Source: Clostridiales bacterium UBA5888 (lineage in GTDB: Bacteria; Bacillota; Clostridia; Oscillospirales; Oscillospiraceae). Taken from it: a stretch of 20,813 bases of DNA. Shown here in pieces: positions 8,485 to 16,646 of this stretch (position 1 is its first letter; each line of letters starts with the position of its first letter). The stretch spans positions 9,983-30,795 of the forward strand of contig DJEW01000026.1 in assembly GCA_002431965.1 (NCBI GenBank), written 5' to 3'. The notes under the pieces were generated by a model, which was given only the letters and a program-made list of their open reading frames with translations, ran no database searches and had not been told where the DNA came from. The position numbers were made by a program, and so were the translations under genes.

Positions 8485-9096
8485 TCACCGGCTCATAGCC
8501 TCGCGGCAGTAGTAGTTGAAAAGCCGCTCGCGCTCAAGCGTGGTGGGGTCCATATGCCCGGGGTAGACCTCGTAGTCGCCGGGGAGGGAGCAGAGGGTTT
8601 TCAAGGACTGGAGCTCCTGCTCCATGCTGCCGCCGGGAAGATCGGTGCGCCCGCAGCTGCCCTTGAAAAGCGTATCTCCCACAAAGAGGGCGTTACCGCA
8701 GCGCAGCGTCACGCCGCCGGGCGTGTGACCCGGCGTTGCGATAACCTCAAAGCGCAGCCCCGCAGCGTCGATAACATCGCCGCCGGCGTAATGCCGCCCG
8801 TTTGCGGGCAGGGAGAACGGATAGTGCAGGGACGAACCGTTCTTTGCCTCATCCAGCGCGTTCATATACACCGGCGCGCCTGTCTCCTCCGCAACTGCCG
8901 CCGCCGCGCCCACATGGTCAAAGTGCCCGTGCGTGAGGAAGATGGCTTTGCATTTGAGATGGTTGTCCTCAAGGTAGTCAAGAATGGTGTTGCTCTCGTC
9001 GCCCGGGTCGATCACGACGCATTCGAGAGTGTCTTCGTTTGTCACAACATAGCAGTTGGTTTCAAACTGCCCGACTGGTAAGGTTTTTATAAGCAT
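8485..9096 (-). CDS. MBL-fold metallohydrolase (glyoxalase II-like)
   Basis: This is a 203-residue single-domain metallo-beta-lactamase-fold hydrolase, probably with two metals. THGHFDH at 55-61 supplies metal ligands, with His124 in GHTPGG, Asp141 in FVGDTLF, and His181 in YPGHMDP. GSCGRTDLPGG at 147-156 is typical of the small YcbL-like group of glyoxalase II relatives. These are often annotated as hydroxyacylglutathione hydrolases, but their true substrate in Clostridia, which generally lack glutathione, is uncertain. It starts 3 bases after the dtd stop codon, with AAGGAG inside the end of dtd, so it is translated as part of the recJ-relA-dtd operon. The link to dtd is common in Firmicutes. 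Confidence 0.92.
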   Translation of the reverse strand: MLIKTLPVGQFETNCYVVTNEDTLECVVIDPGDESNTILDYLEDNHLKCKAIFLTHGHFDHVGAAAAVAEETGAPVYMNALDEAKNGSSLHYPFSLPANGRHYAGGDVIDAAGLRFEVIATPGHTPGGVTLRCGNALFVGDTLFKGSCGRTDLPGGSMEQELQSLKTLCSLPGDYEVYPGHMDPTTLERERLFNYYCREAMSR

Positions 9097-9099
9097 GGT

Positions 9100-9546
9100 T
9101 CAAAGCTCCTTCGTGTCCAGAATTATTGTGATAGGTCCGTCGTTGACGGACTCGACCAGCATCTCCGCGGCGAAAATGCCGGTCTGTACATTAAAGCCGC
9201 GCGCGCGGCACAGCTCAATGACCTTTTCGTAGAGTGGTATTGCCTTATCCGGGCGCGCCGCCTTGGAAAAGCCGGGGCGGCGTGACTTGCAGTCGGCAAA
9301 AAGCGTGAACTGGCTGATGATGAGAAGATTGGGACAGCCCGCGTCGATGGGGTTGAGGTTGATTTTGCCGTCCGCATCGTCAAACACGCGCAGCCCGCAT
9401 ATCTTGTCGGCTATCTTCTCCGCCTCGCGCTCGGTGTCGTCGCCGTGCACGCCCAGCAGCACCAGAAAGCCCTGCCCGATCTCTCCGTTTATCCTGCCCG
9501 CGATCTCGACCGACGCCGAGCGCACGCGCGTTACTACTGCCCGCAT
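9100..9546 (-). CDS. dtd: D-aminoacyl-tRNA deacylase
   Basis: This 148-residue cytoplasmic enzyme hydrolyses D-amino acids (and mis-attached glycine) from tRNA, a chirality-proofreading step in translation. The family signatures are present: SQFTLFAD at 78-85, RRPGF at 89-93, and the Gly-cisPro motif in NDGPIT at 135-140, where most homologues have NxGPVT. The length is that expected for the family. AAAGGAG lies about 10 bases before the ATG. It follows relA by 26 bases and is followed at 3 bases by the hydrolase gene, so it belongs to the recJ-relA operon. The relA-dtd order is a conserved Firmicutes arrangement. Confidence 0.97.
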   Translation of the reverse strand: MRAVVTRVRSASVEIAGRINGEIGQGFLVLLGVHGDDTEREAEKIADKICGLRVFDDADGKINLNPIDAGCPNLLIISQFTLFADCKSRRPGFSKAARPDKAIPLYEKVIELCRARGFNVQTGIFAAEMLVESVNDGPITIILDTKEL

Positions 9547-9572
9547 ATGCTGTGGTCTCCTTTATAAATAAT

Positions 9573-11846
9573 TTACTCTTTTCCGTTTCTTGTCACCTGC
9601 GTCACGCCGGGCACGCTCGTCAGCCGCGCCATGATGTATTTCAGCTCGGCCGCGCTCTTTACTTCAAGCGTGATGGTGCATATGCCTATCCCGGCGGCAT
9701 TGTCGCGCGCGGAGAGGTTTCGCACCTTTGCATTGAGGCTGTTGAGCACGGTGGCAATGTCCATCAGAAGCGCGGAGCGATCCTTTGCCACTATTATAAT
9801 AGTGGTGACATAGCTGTCGGATATCTCGCGCGCCCAGGAGACGTTGACCCAGCGCCCTTCGTTCTCCGGCTGCAGGAGACGCTTGTGGTAATTCTCACAG
9901 TCGCGCCGGTGGATGGACACGCCCTGCCCGCGCGTGATGAAGCCGACAATGTCGTCTCCCGGAACCGGGGTGCAGCAGCGCGAAAACTTTACAAGGCAGT
10001 TGGACAGTCCCTCCACCAGTATGCCGTGCACCGCCTTGCCTTGCTTCTGTGCGGTCTGCTCGCGCCGTTCCGCCGCCTCGGACATCTTATCGACGACGGT
10101 CTTCTTGTCCGTCTTCGCGTTCAGGCGCGTCAGCTCGTCCTTCAGGCGGTTTGCCACGCGCTGCGCCGTCACGCCGCCGTAGCCTATCGCGGCGTAGAGA
10201 TCGTCCGTGCCGGCAAACGACAGGCGCTTGAGTATGGGCGAGATCACCTCCTCGTCGAGCGCGTCGTCGAGCGAAATGTCGTTGTGGCGCAGCTCATCCT
10301 CAAGCATGGAACGCCCGCGTATGATGTTTTCCTCGCGGCGCTCTTTCTTGAACCACTGCTTTATCTTTGTGCGTGCAGAACCGCTTTTCGCCATGTTCAG
10401 CCAGTCGCGGCTCGGCCCGGGGGCGGATTTTGACGTGCGTATTTCCACAATATCGCCGTTTTGCAGCGTGTGGTCATACGTGACGATGCGCCCGTTGACG
10501 GTCGCGCCGACCATGTGATTGCCGACGTCGGAGTGGATGGAATAGGCGAAATCTATGGGCGTTGCGCCGGCAGGGAGGTTTATCACGTCGCCCTTTGGGG
10601 AGAACACGAACACCTCGTCGGAGAACATGTCTATTTTGAGATTATGGAAAAAGTCCGTCGCGTCGGAGTCCTGCTGGCTTTCGAGCAGACGGCGCACCCA
10701 GGCGAACTTGTCCTCGTCCCCGCTTTTCACGACGGCGCTGCCGTCGCCCATTTTATACTTCCAGTGCGCGGCAATGCCGTACTCCGCCGTGTGGTGCATT
10801 TCCCATGTGCGTATCTGAACCTCGAACGGGATGCCCTCTGAGCCGATGACCGTTGTGTGTACGCTCTGGTACATGTTAGGCTTCGGCGTGGATATATAAT
10901 CCTTGAAGCGCCCCGGCACGGGCTTGAACATATCGTGGATAACGCCGAGAACGTTATAACAGTCGGGTATGGTGTCAACGATGACGCGGAAAGCGCAGAG
11001 GTCAAATATGCCGTTCATGCTGAGATTCTGCGCGTACATCTTGCGGTAAATGCTGTATACGTGCTTTATCCGGCAGTAGATGGTCGCGTCTATGCCCTCG
11101 GCGTCAAGGCGCTTTTGGATTTTCTGCTCCATGGAGGACATGAAGTCCTCCAGTATCGGCATTTTCTCTTCGAGCGAGCGGGTGATCTCCTCGTATCCGG
11201 TGGGATCAAGGTATTGCAGCGACAGATCCTCCAGCTCCCACTTCGCCCGCTGCATGCCGAGGCGGTGCGCGATGGGCGCGTAGATCTCCATCGTTTCCAG
11301 CGACTTTATCCGCTGCTTTTCCGGCGTCTGGTACGCCATGGTGCGCATGTTGTGCAGCCGGTCGGCGATCTTGATGAGTATGACGCGGATGTCCTTCGCC
11401 ATTGCCATGAGCATCTTGCGCAGGTTTTCCATCTGCTCGTCTTCCTTGCTGGTGTACTGCACGCGCGTCAGCTTTGTCACGCCCTCCACGATGTCCGCCA
11501 CCGGCTCGCCGAACTGGCGGGCAATATCTGCATGGGTGAGATTCGTGTCCTCAATAACATCGTGCAGAAGTGCGGCGACGATGGAATCCTCGTCCAGCCC
11601 CATATCCACGGTGATCTCCGCCGCGGCGACGCAGTGCGTCACATAAGGCGAGCCGTCGCGCCGTTTCTGCCCGGAGTGCGCCATGCACGCCGTGTCATAC
11701 GCCGCGCGTATGCGCCCCAGATCCATCTGGTGCCCGCTTTCCTTTATCTTCTTTTCAAGCTCGGCATACATTTTGTCTGGATCGAGCACCTGCCCGGGTT
11801 CGACCGCCTGCGGCGCGGCGGCTGGTTTCATTTCGTTCTCTGCCAT
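9573..11846 (-). CDS. relA: Bifunctional (p)ppGpp synthetase/hydrolase
   Basis: This 757-residue long Rel protein makes and degrades the alarmone (p)ppGpp, controlling the stringent response on the ribosome. The HD hydrolase domain is intact: His71, His95-Asp96 in ALLHDVIED, and Asp162 in ADRLHN. The synthetase domain includes GRFKDYISTPKPN (about 312-324) and EVQIRTWEMHHTAEYGIAAHWKYK (about 342-365). A TGS domain spans about 409-471, a Cys/His region lies at 617-650 (CC at 624-625, HRRDC) and an ACT domain at about 680-755. Both activities should therefore work, as in typical Firmicutes Rel. I chose the ATG of MAENE because GAGGTGA lies just before it, overlapping the recJ stop. A GTG 15 bases upstream (11861) would overlap recJ by 4 bases and is the alternative. 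The apt gene often found between recJ and relA is absent. Confidence 0.97.
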   Translation of the reverse strand: MAENEMKPAAAPQAVEPGQVLDPDKMYAELEKKIKESGHQMDLGRIRAAYDTACMAHSGQKRRDGSPYVTHCVAAAEITVDMGLDEDSIVAALLHDVIEDTNLTHADIARQFGEPVADIVEGVTKLTRVQYTSKEDEQMENLRKMLMAMAKDIRVILIKIADRLHNMRTMAYQTPEKQRIKSLETMEIYAPIAHRLGMQRAKWELEDLSLQYLDPTGYEEITRSLEEKMPILEDFMSSMEQKIQKRLDAEGIDATIYCRIKHVYSIYRKMYAQNLSMNGIFDLCAFRVIVDTIPDCYNVLGVIHDMFKPVPGRFKDYISTPKPNMYQSVHTTVIGSEGIPFEVQIRTWEMHHTAEYGIAAHWKYKMGDGSAVVKSGDEDKFAWVRRLLESQQDSDATDFFHNLKIDMFSDEVFVFSPKGDVINLPAGATPIDFAYSIHSDVGNHMVGATVNGRIVTYDHTLQNGDIVEIRTSKSAPGPSRDWLNMAKSGSARTKIKQWFKKERREENIIRGRSMLEDELRHNDISLDDALDEEVISPILKRLSFAGTDDLYAAIGYGGVTAQRVANRLKDELTRLNAKTDKKTVVDKMSEAAERREQTAQKQGKAVHGILVEGLSNCLVKFSRCCTPVPGDDIVGFITRGQGVSIHRRDCENYHKRLLQPENEGRWVNVSWAREISDSYVTTIIIVAKDRSALLMDIATVLNSLNAKVRNLSARDNAAGIGICTITLEVKSAAELKYIMARLTSVPGVTQVTRNGKE

Positions 11847-11857
11847 ATTTTCACCTC

Positions 11858-13867
11858 TCACATCGCCTGCCTGAGCGCACGTATAAGCCGCGTGGCTTCA
11901 AGATCCGCCTTGCCGTTTATCGCGGAGCAGCGCGCGCCGTATATACTGCCGCTCTCGCTTTTCAGCAGCCCCGTTTCCAGCAGCACCATCAGGCACAGGC
12001 AGAATTTTTCCGGCTGCATATCCGGGATGCACTGCCCTGTGATTGCTGAGACGCTGTCACCGGCGATGAAGTTTTTGCCTATGGCGCGCCATACGCGGAT
12101 GAAGTCCGCCCTGTTCGGGCAATAGCGCGCCGCGGCATACATCGCGGAAGTGTCCGCGTTGAGAATGGCGGCGCACAGCGGCAGCGCGTCGTGCGCCCTC
12201 AGCGCGCATATGAGAAGCTGCACCGAAACGTGACCGCGAAATTCGTTGATCTGCGGGCAGAACGCCACGTCGATAAGCTCGCCCTCACGTATGCCGAGCT
12301 CCTGCGCCGTGTGAGAGAAGAATATCCCTTCAAAGTGCGCCCCGTCCAGCACCGCGCGTATGCGCAGATGCCTCCCGCCGCCCACGGCGCTCGCGCTCTC
12401 CAGCAGAGCGCCGCTTATGCACATGATGGGCTTGGGGTTGCCGTTGCCGTAAGGCTCCAGAAGATCGAGCGAGCGGACGCTGTCGATGCCGAGCAGCTTC
12501 GGGTCGTTTATCAGAAGATCGCACTGCACCTCCGGCAGGGCGTCGGGCTTGTTTGCTTTATAGTATTCCGCGAGTGCGGCGCGAAAATCGTCCAGCTTGT
12601 CGCGGCTGATGTTCAGCCCCGCGGCGAGCGCGTGCCCGCCGAAGCCGAGAAGGTGCTGCGAGCAGGCGGATAATGCCTCGAAAAGGTTGAACCCTCCGAA
12701 GCTGCGGCATGAGCCCTTGCCCGCATCGCCGTTGAGGCATATCATGATCGCCGGCAGCGAGTAGTGCTCGGCAAGGCGGGAGGCGGCAATGCCGATAACG
12801 CCCTGATGCCACTTGTCGCTGGCGAGGACGATGGGCGCGTCAGGGGTCTTGCCCGCAAGACACGCGGTTGCATCCTCCCATATCTCGGTCTCGATGCTCT
12901 GGCGCTTGCGGTTGAGCGCGCACAGCTCCGCAGCGAGCGCCGCAGCCTCGCCCTCGTCCGTGCTCATGAGAAGCTTCGCCGCGGTCTCCGCCTGACCCAG
13001 CCGCCCTGCGGCGTTCAGACGCGGCGCAAGCGCATAGCCTATCGTCGCGGCGGTGAGCCTGTGTGCGTCAATGCCGGACTCCTTCATCATCGCGGCAATG
13101 CCAGGGCGCGGGTCGTCCTCCAGCTTTTTCAGCCCCATACGCACGAGATAGCGGTTTTCCCCCGTCAGGGGCATCACGTCCGCCACCGTGCCCACGGCAA
13201 CGAGATCGGCATAGCGCCGCAGCATCTCTTCGCTGCTGCCCTCCACCGCGCACACGAGCTTTAGCGCCATGCCCACGCCGGCAAGGTTGGGGTTTGGGTA
13301 GGTGTCGCCGCTCTGCCGGCAGTCGATCACTGCCTCCGCCTCCGGCACTTCGCCGGATCTGCACTCATGGTGGTCGGTTATCACCATGTCTATGCCGAGC
13401 GTGCGGGCGTAGCGCGTCTCCTCTGCGGCGGTTATGCCGCAGTCCACGGTTATCACCAACGTGATGTCCTCGCGTTTGAGCACATCCAGCGCCGCGCAGT
13501 TGAGCCCATAGCCCTCCTCGTTTCTGTCCGGGATATATGCGCGGCATTCCAGCCCCTTTGAGCGCAGATAATCCGTCAGAAGGCAGGTGGAGGTTATTCC
13601 GTCCACATCATAGTCACCGTATACCGCCACGCGCTCGCGCGTTTCAATAGCGCGGCGCACGCGCCCGGCAGCCTTGTCCATGCCCATTATGAGCATCGGC
13701 TCGTAAACGCACTCGCTTCCACCGTGTATCATCGCATCGGCGGCGCGTGCGGTGTCTATGCCGCGCAGGGCAAGCACCGCCGCAAGCAGCGGGGGATAGC
13801 CTGCGTCTGTCAGCTCCTTCGGAATGTCCGGTTTTTTAAATGGGATGCGCCACTCTTTACTGTTCAT
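11858..13867 (-). CDS. recJ: Single-stranded-DNA-specific exonuclease RecJ
   Basis: This 669-residue cytoplasmic 5'-to-3' exonuclease acts in recombinational and mismatch repair. The DHH core is present: GDYDVDG at 84-90, DCGIT at 143-147 and DHHE at 165-168, which bind the catalytic metals. GTVAD at 226-230 and PRLNAAGR at 282-289 follow. The DHHA1 domain shows GGHALAAGL at 410-418. An OB-like region follows, then an extra C-terminal domain of about 100 residues. This extra domain makes it longer than the E. coli protein (577) but shorter than that of B. subtilis (about 786). The SD is weak (AAGAGA). The first gene of the operon, it has its own promoter overlapping an unusual pair of direct repeats. 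Its stop codon lies 11 bases before the relA start. Confidence 0.96.
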   Translation of the reverse strand: MNSKEWRIPFKKPDIPKELTDAGYPPLLAAVLALRGIDTARAADAMIHGGSECVYEPMLIMGMDKAAGRVRRAIETRERVAVYGDYDVDGITSTCLLTDYLRSKGLECRAYIPDRNEEGYGLNCAALDVLKREDITLVITVDCGITAAEETRYARTLGIDMVITDHHECRSGEVPEAEAVIDCRQSGDTYPNPNLAGVGMALKLVCAVEGSSEEMLRRYADLVAVGTVADVMPLTGENRYLVRMGLKKLEDDPRPGIAAMMKESGIDAHRLTAATIGYALAPRLNAAGRLGQAETAAKLLMSTDEGEAAALAAELCALNRKRQSIETEIWEDATACLAGKTPDAPIVLASDKWHQGVIGIAASRLAEHYSLPAIMICLNGDAGKGSCRSFGGFNLFEALSACSQHLLGFGGHALAAGLNISRDKLDDFRAALAEYYKANKPDALPEVQCDLLINDPKLLGIDSVRSLDLLEPYGNGNPKPIMCISGALLESASAVGGGRHLRIRAVLDGAHFEGIFFSHTAQELGIREGELIDVAFCPQINEFRGHVSVQLLICALRAHDALPLCAAILNADTSAMYAAARYCPNRADFIRVWRAIGKNFIAGDSVSAITGQCIPDMQPEKFCLCLMVLLETGLLKSESGSIYGARCSAINGKADLEATRLIRALRQAM

Positions 13868-13907
13868 ATCAATTCGTCTCTTAAAGCCATATATTTCTTT
13901 TCATTTT

Positions 13908-13936
13908 ATCATACCAAATCTGTTGACATAATTCAA
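13908..13936 (-). promoter_or_regulatory. Predicted promoter of the recJ-relA-dtd operon
   Basis: On the minus strand, TTGAAT (13931-13936) and TATGAT (13908-13913) are 17 bases apart, matching consensus at 4/6 and 5/6 positions. The predicted start is near 13901, giving a leader of about 33 bases. One copy of a 19-bp direct repeat covers the spacer and enters the -35 box. Confidence 0.65.
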
Positions 13937-13966
13937 TAGCGGTTGAGAAATTTGTTGACATAATTC
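13916..13966. repeat. Pair of 19-bp direct repeats at the recJ promoter
   Basis: AAATYTGTTGACATAATTC occurs at 13916-13934 and 13948-13966 on the plus strand. The copies differ at one position (C or T). Start-to-start spacing is 32 bp, about three helical turns, so both face the same side. One copy overlaps the recJ promoter spacer and -35; the other lies about -47 to -65 from the recJ start. No -10 lies at the right distance from the TTGACA cores on the plus strand. A paired operator is the simplest reading; the regulator is unknown. Confidence 0.75.
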
Positions 13967-13996
13967 GAGAATATTTTTCGTCAGGCACTTTCCGGC

Positions 13997-14026
13997 TTGA
14001 CCGGGCAATGCCATCTGGTGTATTAT
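13997..14026 (+). promoter_or_regulatory. Predicted promoter of the znu-type operon
   Basis: TTGACC (13997-14002) and TATTAT (14021-14026) are 18 bases apart, each matching consensus at 5 of 6 positions. The predicted start is near 14033, so the leader is about 42 bases and begins just before a 13-bp tandem repeat. Confidence 0.65.
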
Positions 14027-14041
14027 TAAAAAAATTATTCT

Positions 14042-14067
14042 GAGGTAACTACTAGAGGTAACTACTA
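14042..14067 (+). repeat. Perfect 13-bp tandem repeat in the znuA leader
   Basis: GAGGTAACTACTA is repeated twice with no gap (14042-14054 and 14055-14067), immediately after the predicted start and just before the znuA ATG at 14075. Each unit contains a GAGGT ribosome-binding core, but the nearer one is 15 bases from the ATG, longer than usual. It may be a metal-regulator site, a duplicated SD, or a slippage product. It does not resemble the known inverted Zur boxes of Bacillus. Confidence 0.8.
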
Positions 14068-14074
14068 TATTATA

Positions 14075-15052
14075 ATGAAGACAATGAAGAGACTTTTGGC
14101 GCTGCTGCCATTGCTGACTCTTATGCCGGCGCTCTGCGCCTGCGGCGCACAAACGGCGGACGCTGCCCCGGACGGGCGGCTTGAGATCGCCGCGACGGTG
14201 TTTCCCGCCTATGATTTCGCGCACGAGATCGGCGGGGAGCGTGTGGATGTCACGCTGCTTGTTCCGCCCGGCTCGGAGGCGCACAGCTATGAGCCGACGC
14301 CGCAGGATGTGCTTTTGCTGGAGCGCTGCGCGCTGCTCGTCGCCAACGGCGGCGAGAGCGAGACCTGGCTTACCACCGTGACGGACGGGCTCTCGCGCGT
14401 GCCGGAGAGCGTATATATGCTCGAATGCGTCCATGCGCTCACGGAGGAGACGCGCGAGGGGATGCAGTCCGGCGGCATTCTCTCCCGCGGGCATCATGAC
14501 CATGAGCATGACGAGCACGAGGAGGAGTATGACGAGCATGTTTGGACCTCGCCCGTCAATGCTATGGAGATATGCGCCGTTATCTGCGAGCGGCTGTGTG
14601 CGCTGGACCCGGACGGCGCGGAGTATTACCGCGCCAACTGCCGCGCGTATACGGACAGGCTTGCCGCGCTGGACGAGGGCTTTCGCGCTGCGGCGGATAA
14701 TGCAGAATACCACACGCTCATCTTTGCCGACCGCTTCCCCGTGCGCTATTTTGTGGAGGAATACGGCTTTGACTACTACGCTGCGTTTCCGGGCTGCACC
14801 GACGACGCGGAGCCTTCCGCGCGCACGGTTGCGTTTTTAATAGACAAGGTGCGCGCAGAGCATGTTCCTGCGGTTTTTTATATTGAGTTTTCAAACGAAA
14901 AGATGGCGGACATAATATGCGAGGAGACGGGCTGCAAAAAGCTGCTCTTCCACTCGTGCCACAATGTCACCGCCGCCCAGCTTTCAGAGGGCGTGAGCTA
15001 TCTTGAGCTGATGGAGCAGAATCTTGTAAATCTGAAGGAGGCGATAGGCTGA
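14075..15052 (+). CDS. Zinc/manganese-type ABC transporter substrate-binding lipoprotein
   Basis: This 325-residue lipoprotein captures a transition metal, probably Zn, outside the membrane and passes it to the permease encoded downstream (ZnuA/TroA cluster 9 family). The signal peptide ends in lipobox LCAC, with lipidation predicted at Cys23. His70 in GSEAHSYEPTP is the first expected ligand. A His/Asp/Glu-rich loop at about 140-155 leads to His155 in HVWTSP, the second. The place of the usual third His carries DRFPVRY (219-225), as in a common Clostridia subfamily; Glu271 in FYIEFSNEK may contribute. The His-rich loop favours zinc over manganese. ATG 14075 is the first in-frame start; ATG 14084 is a possible alternative, and neither has a well-spaced SD. 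The stop overlaps the next start as TGATG. Confidence 0.93.
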   Translation: MKTMKRLLALLPLLTLMPALCACGAQTADAAPDGRLEIAATVFPAYDFAHEIGGERVDVTLLVPPGSEAHSYEPTPQDVLLLERCALLVANGGESETWLTTVTDGLSRVPESVYMLECVHALTEETREGMQSGGILSRGHHDHEHDEHEEEYDEHVWTSPVNAMEICAVICERLCALDPDGAEYYRANCRAYTDRLAALDEGFRAAADNAEYHTLIFADRFPVRYFVEEYGFDYYAAFPGCTDDAEPSARTVAFLIDKVRAEHVPAVFYIEFSNEKMADIICEETGCKKLLFHSCHNVTAAQLSEGVSYLELMEQNLVNLKEAIG

Positions 15053-15759
15053 TGGCGCTGCTCAGATGCAGAGACCTCTCCTTTGCCTATGACGGCAGGA
15101 CCGTGGTCGAGGGTGTGAATTTTGAAATAGAGCAGGGGGATTATCTCTGCATAGTTGGGGAGAACGGCTCGGGCAAGTCCACGCTGATGCGCGGGCTTCT
15201 TGGGCTGAAAAAGCCGAGCGCGGGGACGATTGAACCCGGGGACGGACTGCGCCCGACGGAGATAGGCTATCTCCCGCAGCAGAGCGCCGCGCAGCGTGAC
15301 TTTCCCGCAAGCGTGTATGAAGTCGTGCTCTCCGGCTGCCTCAATTCGCTTGGGCGGCGGATGCACTACGGCAGGGCGGAGCGTGAGCGCGCCGAGCTCA
15401 ACCTTGAGCGCATGGGCATAGAGGAGCTGAAAAACGAAAGCTATCAGACGCTCTCCGGCGGGCAGCAGCAGCGCGTGCTGCTTGCCCGCGCGCTGTGCGC
15501 AACAAAGAAGCTGCTGCTGCTGGACGAGCCTGTCACCGGGCTTGACCCGATAGCCACACAGGAGATGTACAACCTCATCAAGCTTGTCAACCTCTGCGAC
15601 GGCATCGCCGTCATAATGGTCTCGCACGATATACATGAGGCGGTGCGCTATGCCACGAAGATCCTCCATCTCGGGCACAGCCAGCTTTTCTTCGGCACGG
15701 CGGCGGAGTATAAGACCAGCCCGCTCGCCCGCCGCTTTCTGGGAGGGAAAACGATATGA
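15052..15759 (+). CDS. Metal ABC transporter ATP-binding protein
   Basis: This 235-residue cytoplasmic ATPase powers the metal importer formed with its neighbours (ZnuC type). All ABC motifs are intact: Walker A GENGSGKST at 36-44, the Q-loop at LPQQ (74-77), signature LSGGQQQR at 134-141, Walker B LLLLDEP at 154-160, and the switch His192 in SHD. Its ATG overlaps the stop codon of the binding-protein gene by one base, and AAGGAG lies about 11 bases upstream. Its own stop overlaps the permease start by 4 bases (ATGA). This tight overlap indicates translational coupling. Length and order match the zinc/manganese importer class. Confidence 0.95.
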   Translation: MALLRCRDLSFAYDGRTVVEGVNFEIEQGDYLCIVGENGSGKSTLMRGLLGLKKPSAGTIEPGDGLRPTEIGYLPQQSAAQRDFPASVYEVVLSGCLNSLGRRMHYGRAERERAELNLERMGIEELKNESYQTLSGGQQQRVLLARALCATKKLLLLDEPVTGLDPIATQEMYNLIKLVNLCDGIAVIMVSHDIHEAVRYATKILHLGHSQLFFGTAAEYKTSPLARRFLGGKTI

Positions 15760-16571
15760 GCGCCATTTTCACCATGTTTTCCTATCATTTCATGCTTCGC
15801 GCGCTTGTCGTGGGCGTGCTTGTGTCGCTGTGCGCGGCGCTTTTGGGTGTGTCGCTTGTTTTGAAGCGCTATTCCATGATCGGCGACGGGCTTTCGCACG
15901 TGGGCTTCGGTTCGCTCGCCATCGCGTCGGCGTTCGGGCTTGCCCCGCTCGCGGTTGCGGTGCCGGTCGTCGTGGCGGCGGCAATATTTCTGCTGCGCCT
16001 GCGGCATAGCAGCCGCGTCAAGGGCGATGCCGCCATTGCCATCATATCGTCGAGCGCTCTTGCCATCGGCGTGATAACCGTGTCGCTCACAACGGGCATG
16101 AACACCGAGGTCTCAAGCTATATGTTCGGCAGCGTCCTCTCACTCTCCCATGACGACGCGGTGCTCAGCGTCGTGCTGTCGCTGGCGGTGCTGTCGCTCT
16201 TTGTGCTCTTCTACCCGCGCATCTTCGCCGTCACGTTCGACGAGGATTTCTCCCGCGCCACGGGCACGAACACGGAGGTGTTCAACACGCTCCTTGCTGT
16301 GCTGACGGCGGTGACGGTGGTGCTTGGCATGCGCATGATGGGCGCGCTGCTCATATCCAGCCTTATCATTTTTCCGGCGCTCTCCGCGATGCGCCTTTGC
16401 AGAAGCTTCCGCGCCGTCGTTGTGTCGGCGGCGGTTATATCTGTGACGTGCTTTCTTGCCGGCATCATCGCATCATATTTTCTGGAAACGCCGACCGGCG
16501 CAAGCATCGTCGCGGCGGATCTTCTGGCGTTTGGATTGTCATATGGCATAGGAAAATTCACCGGAAGCTGA
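15756..16571 (+). CDS. Metal ABC transporter permease (ABC-3 family)
   Basis: This 271-residue polytopic membrane protein forms the channel of the metal importer (ZnuB type). It has about eight hydrophobic segments. LVLKRYSMIGDGLSHVGFGSLAIA near the N-terminus and GMRMMGALLISSLIIFPA near 190-210 are characteristic ABC-3 permease sequences. GGGAGG lies about 9 bases before the ATG, and the start overlaps the ATPase stop. It is the last gene of the operon. A weak hairpin follows, after which pckA has its own promoter. Zinc is the likely substrate because the binding protein has a His-rich loop, but manganese is not excluded. Confidence 0.94.
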   Translation: MSAIFTMFSYHFMLRALVVGVLVSLCAALLGVSLVLKRYSMIGDGLSHVGFGSLAIASAFGLAPLAVAVPVVVAAAIFLLRLRHSSRVKGDAAIAIISSSALAIGVITVSLTTGMNTEVSSYMFGSVLSLSHDDAVLSVVLSLAVLSLFVLFYPRIFAVTFDEDFSRATGTNTEVFNTLLAVLTAVTVVLGMRMMGALLISSLIIFPALSAMRLCRSFRAVVVSAAVISVTCFLAGIIASYFLETPTGASIVAADLLAFGLSYGIGKFTGS

Positions 16572-16602
16572 AAATAATATATAAATTGCCCAAAAACAAT
16601 GT

Positions 16603-16631
16603 GCCCGGATCGGCTCGCGGCGGGCGGTTTT
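16603..16631 (+). terminator. Weak possible terminator after the metal-uptake operon
   Basis: GCCCG (16603-16607) and CGGGC (16621-16625) can pair around a 13-base GC-rich loop and are followed by GGTTTT. The stem is only 5 bp and the T run is short. Its place between the permease gene and the pckA promoter fits, but it may be leaky. Confidence 0.3.
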
Positions 16632-16646
16632 GGTCATGTAGCCGTC

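Noticed and set aside
13916..13966. Direct repeats considered as a CRISPR remnant or integration site
   Set aside because: There are only two copies, with a 13-bp gap, no cas genes, no integrase and no tRNA nearby. The position over a promoter fits an operator better.
14071..14076. Perfect TATAAT just before the znuA lipoprotein gene
   Set aside because: It overlaps the start codon and has no -35 at 16-18 bases. TTGACC-18-TATTAT upstream is a better promoter.
13901..14713. 270-codon open frame on the minus strand opposite the metal-binding lipoprotein gene
   Set aside because: It would run through the divergent promoter region and is antisense to a protein with a clear lipobox and metal ligands.
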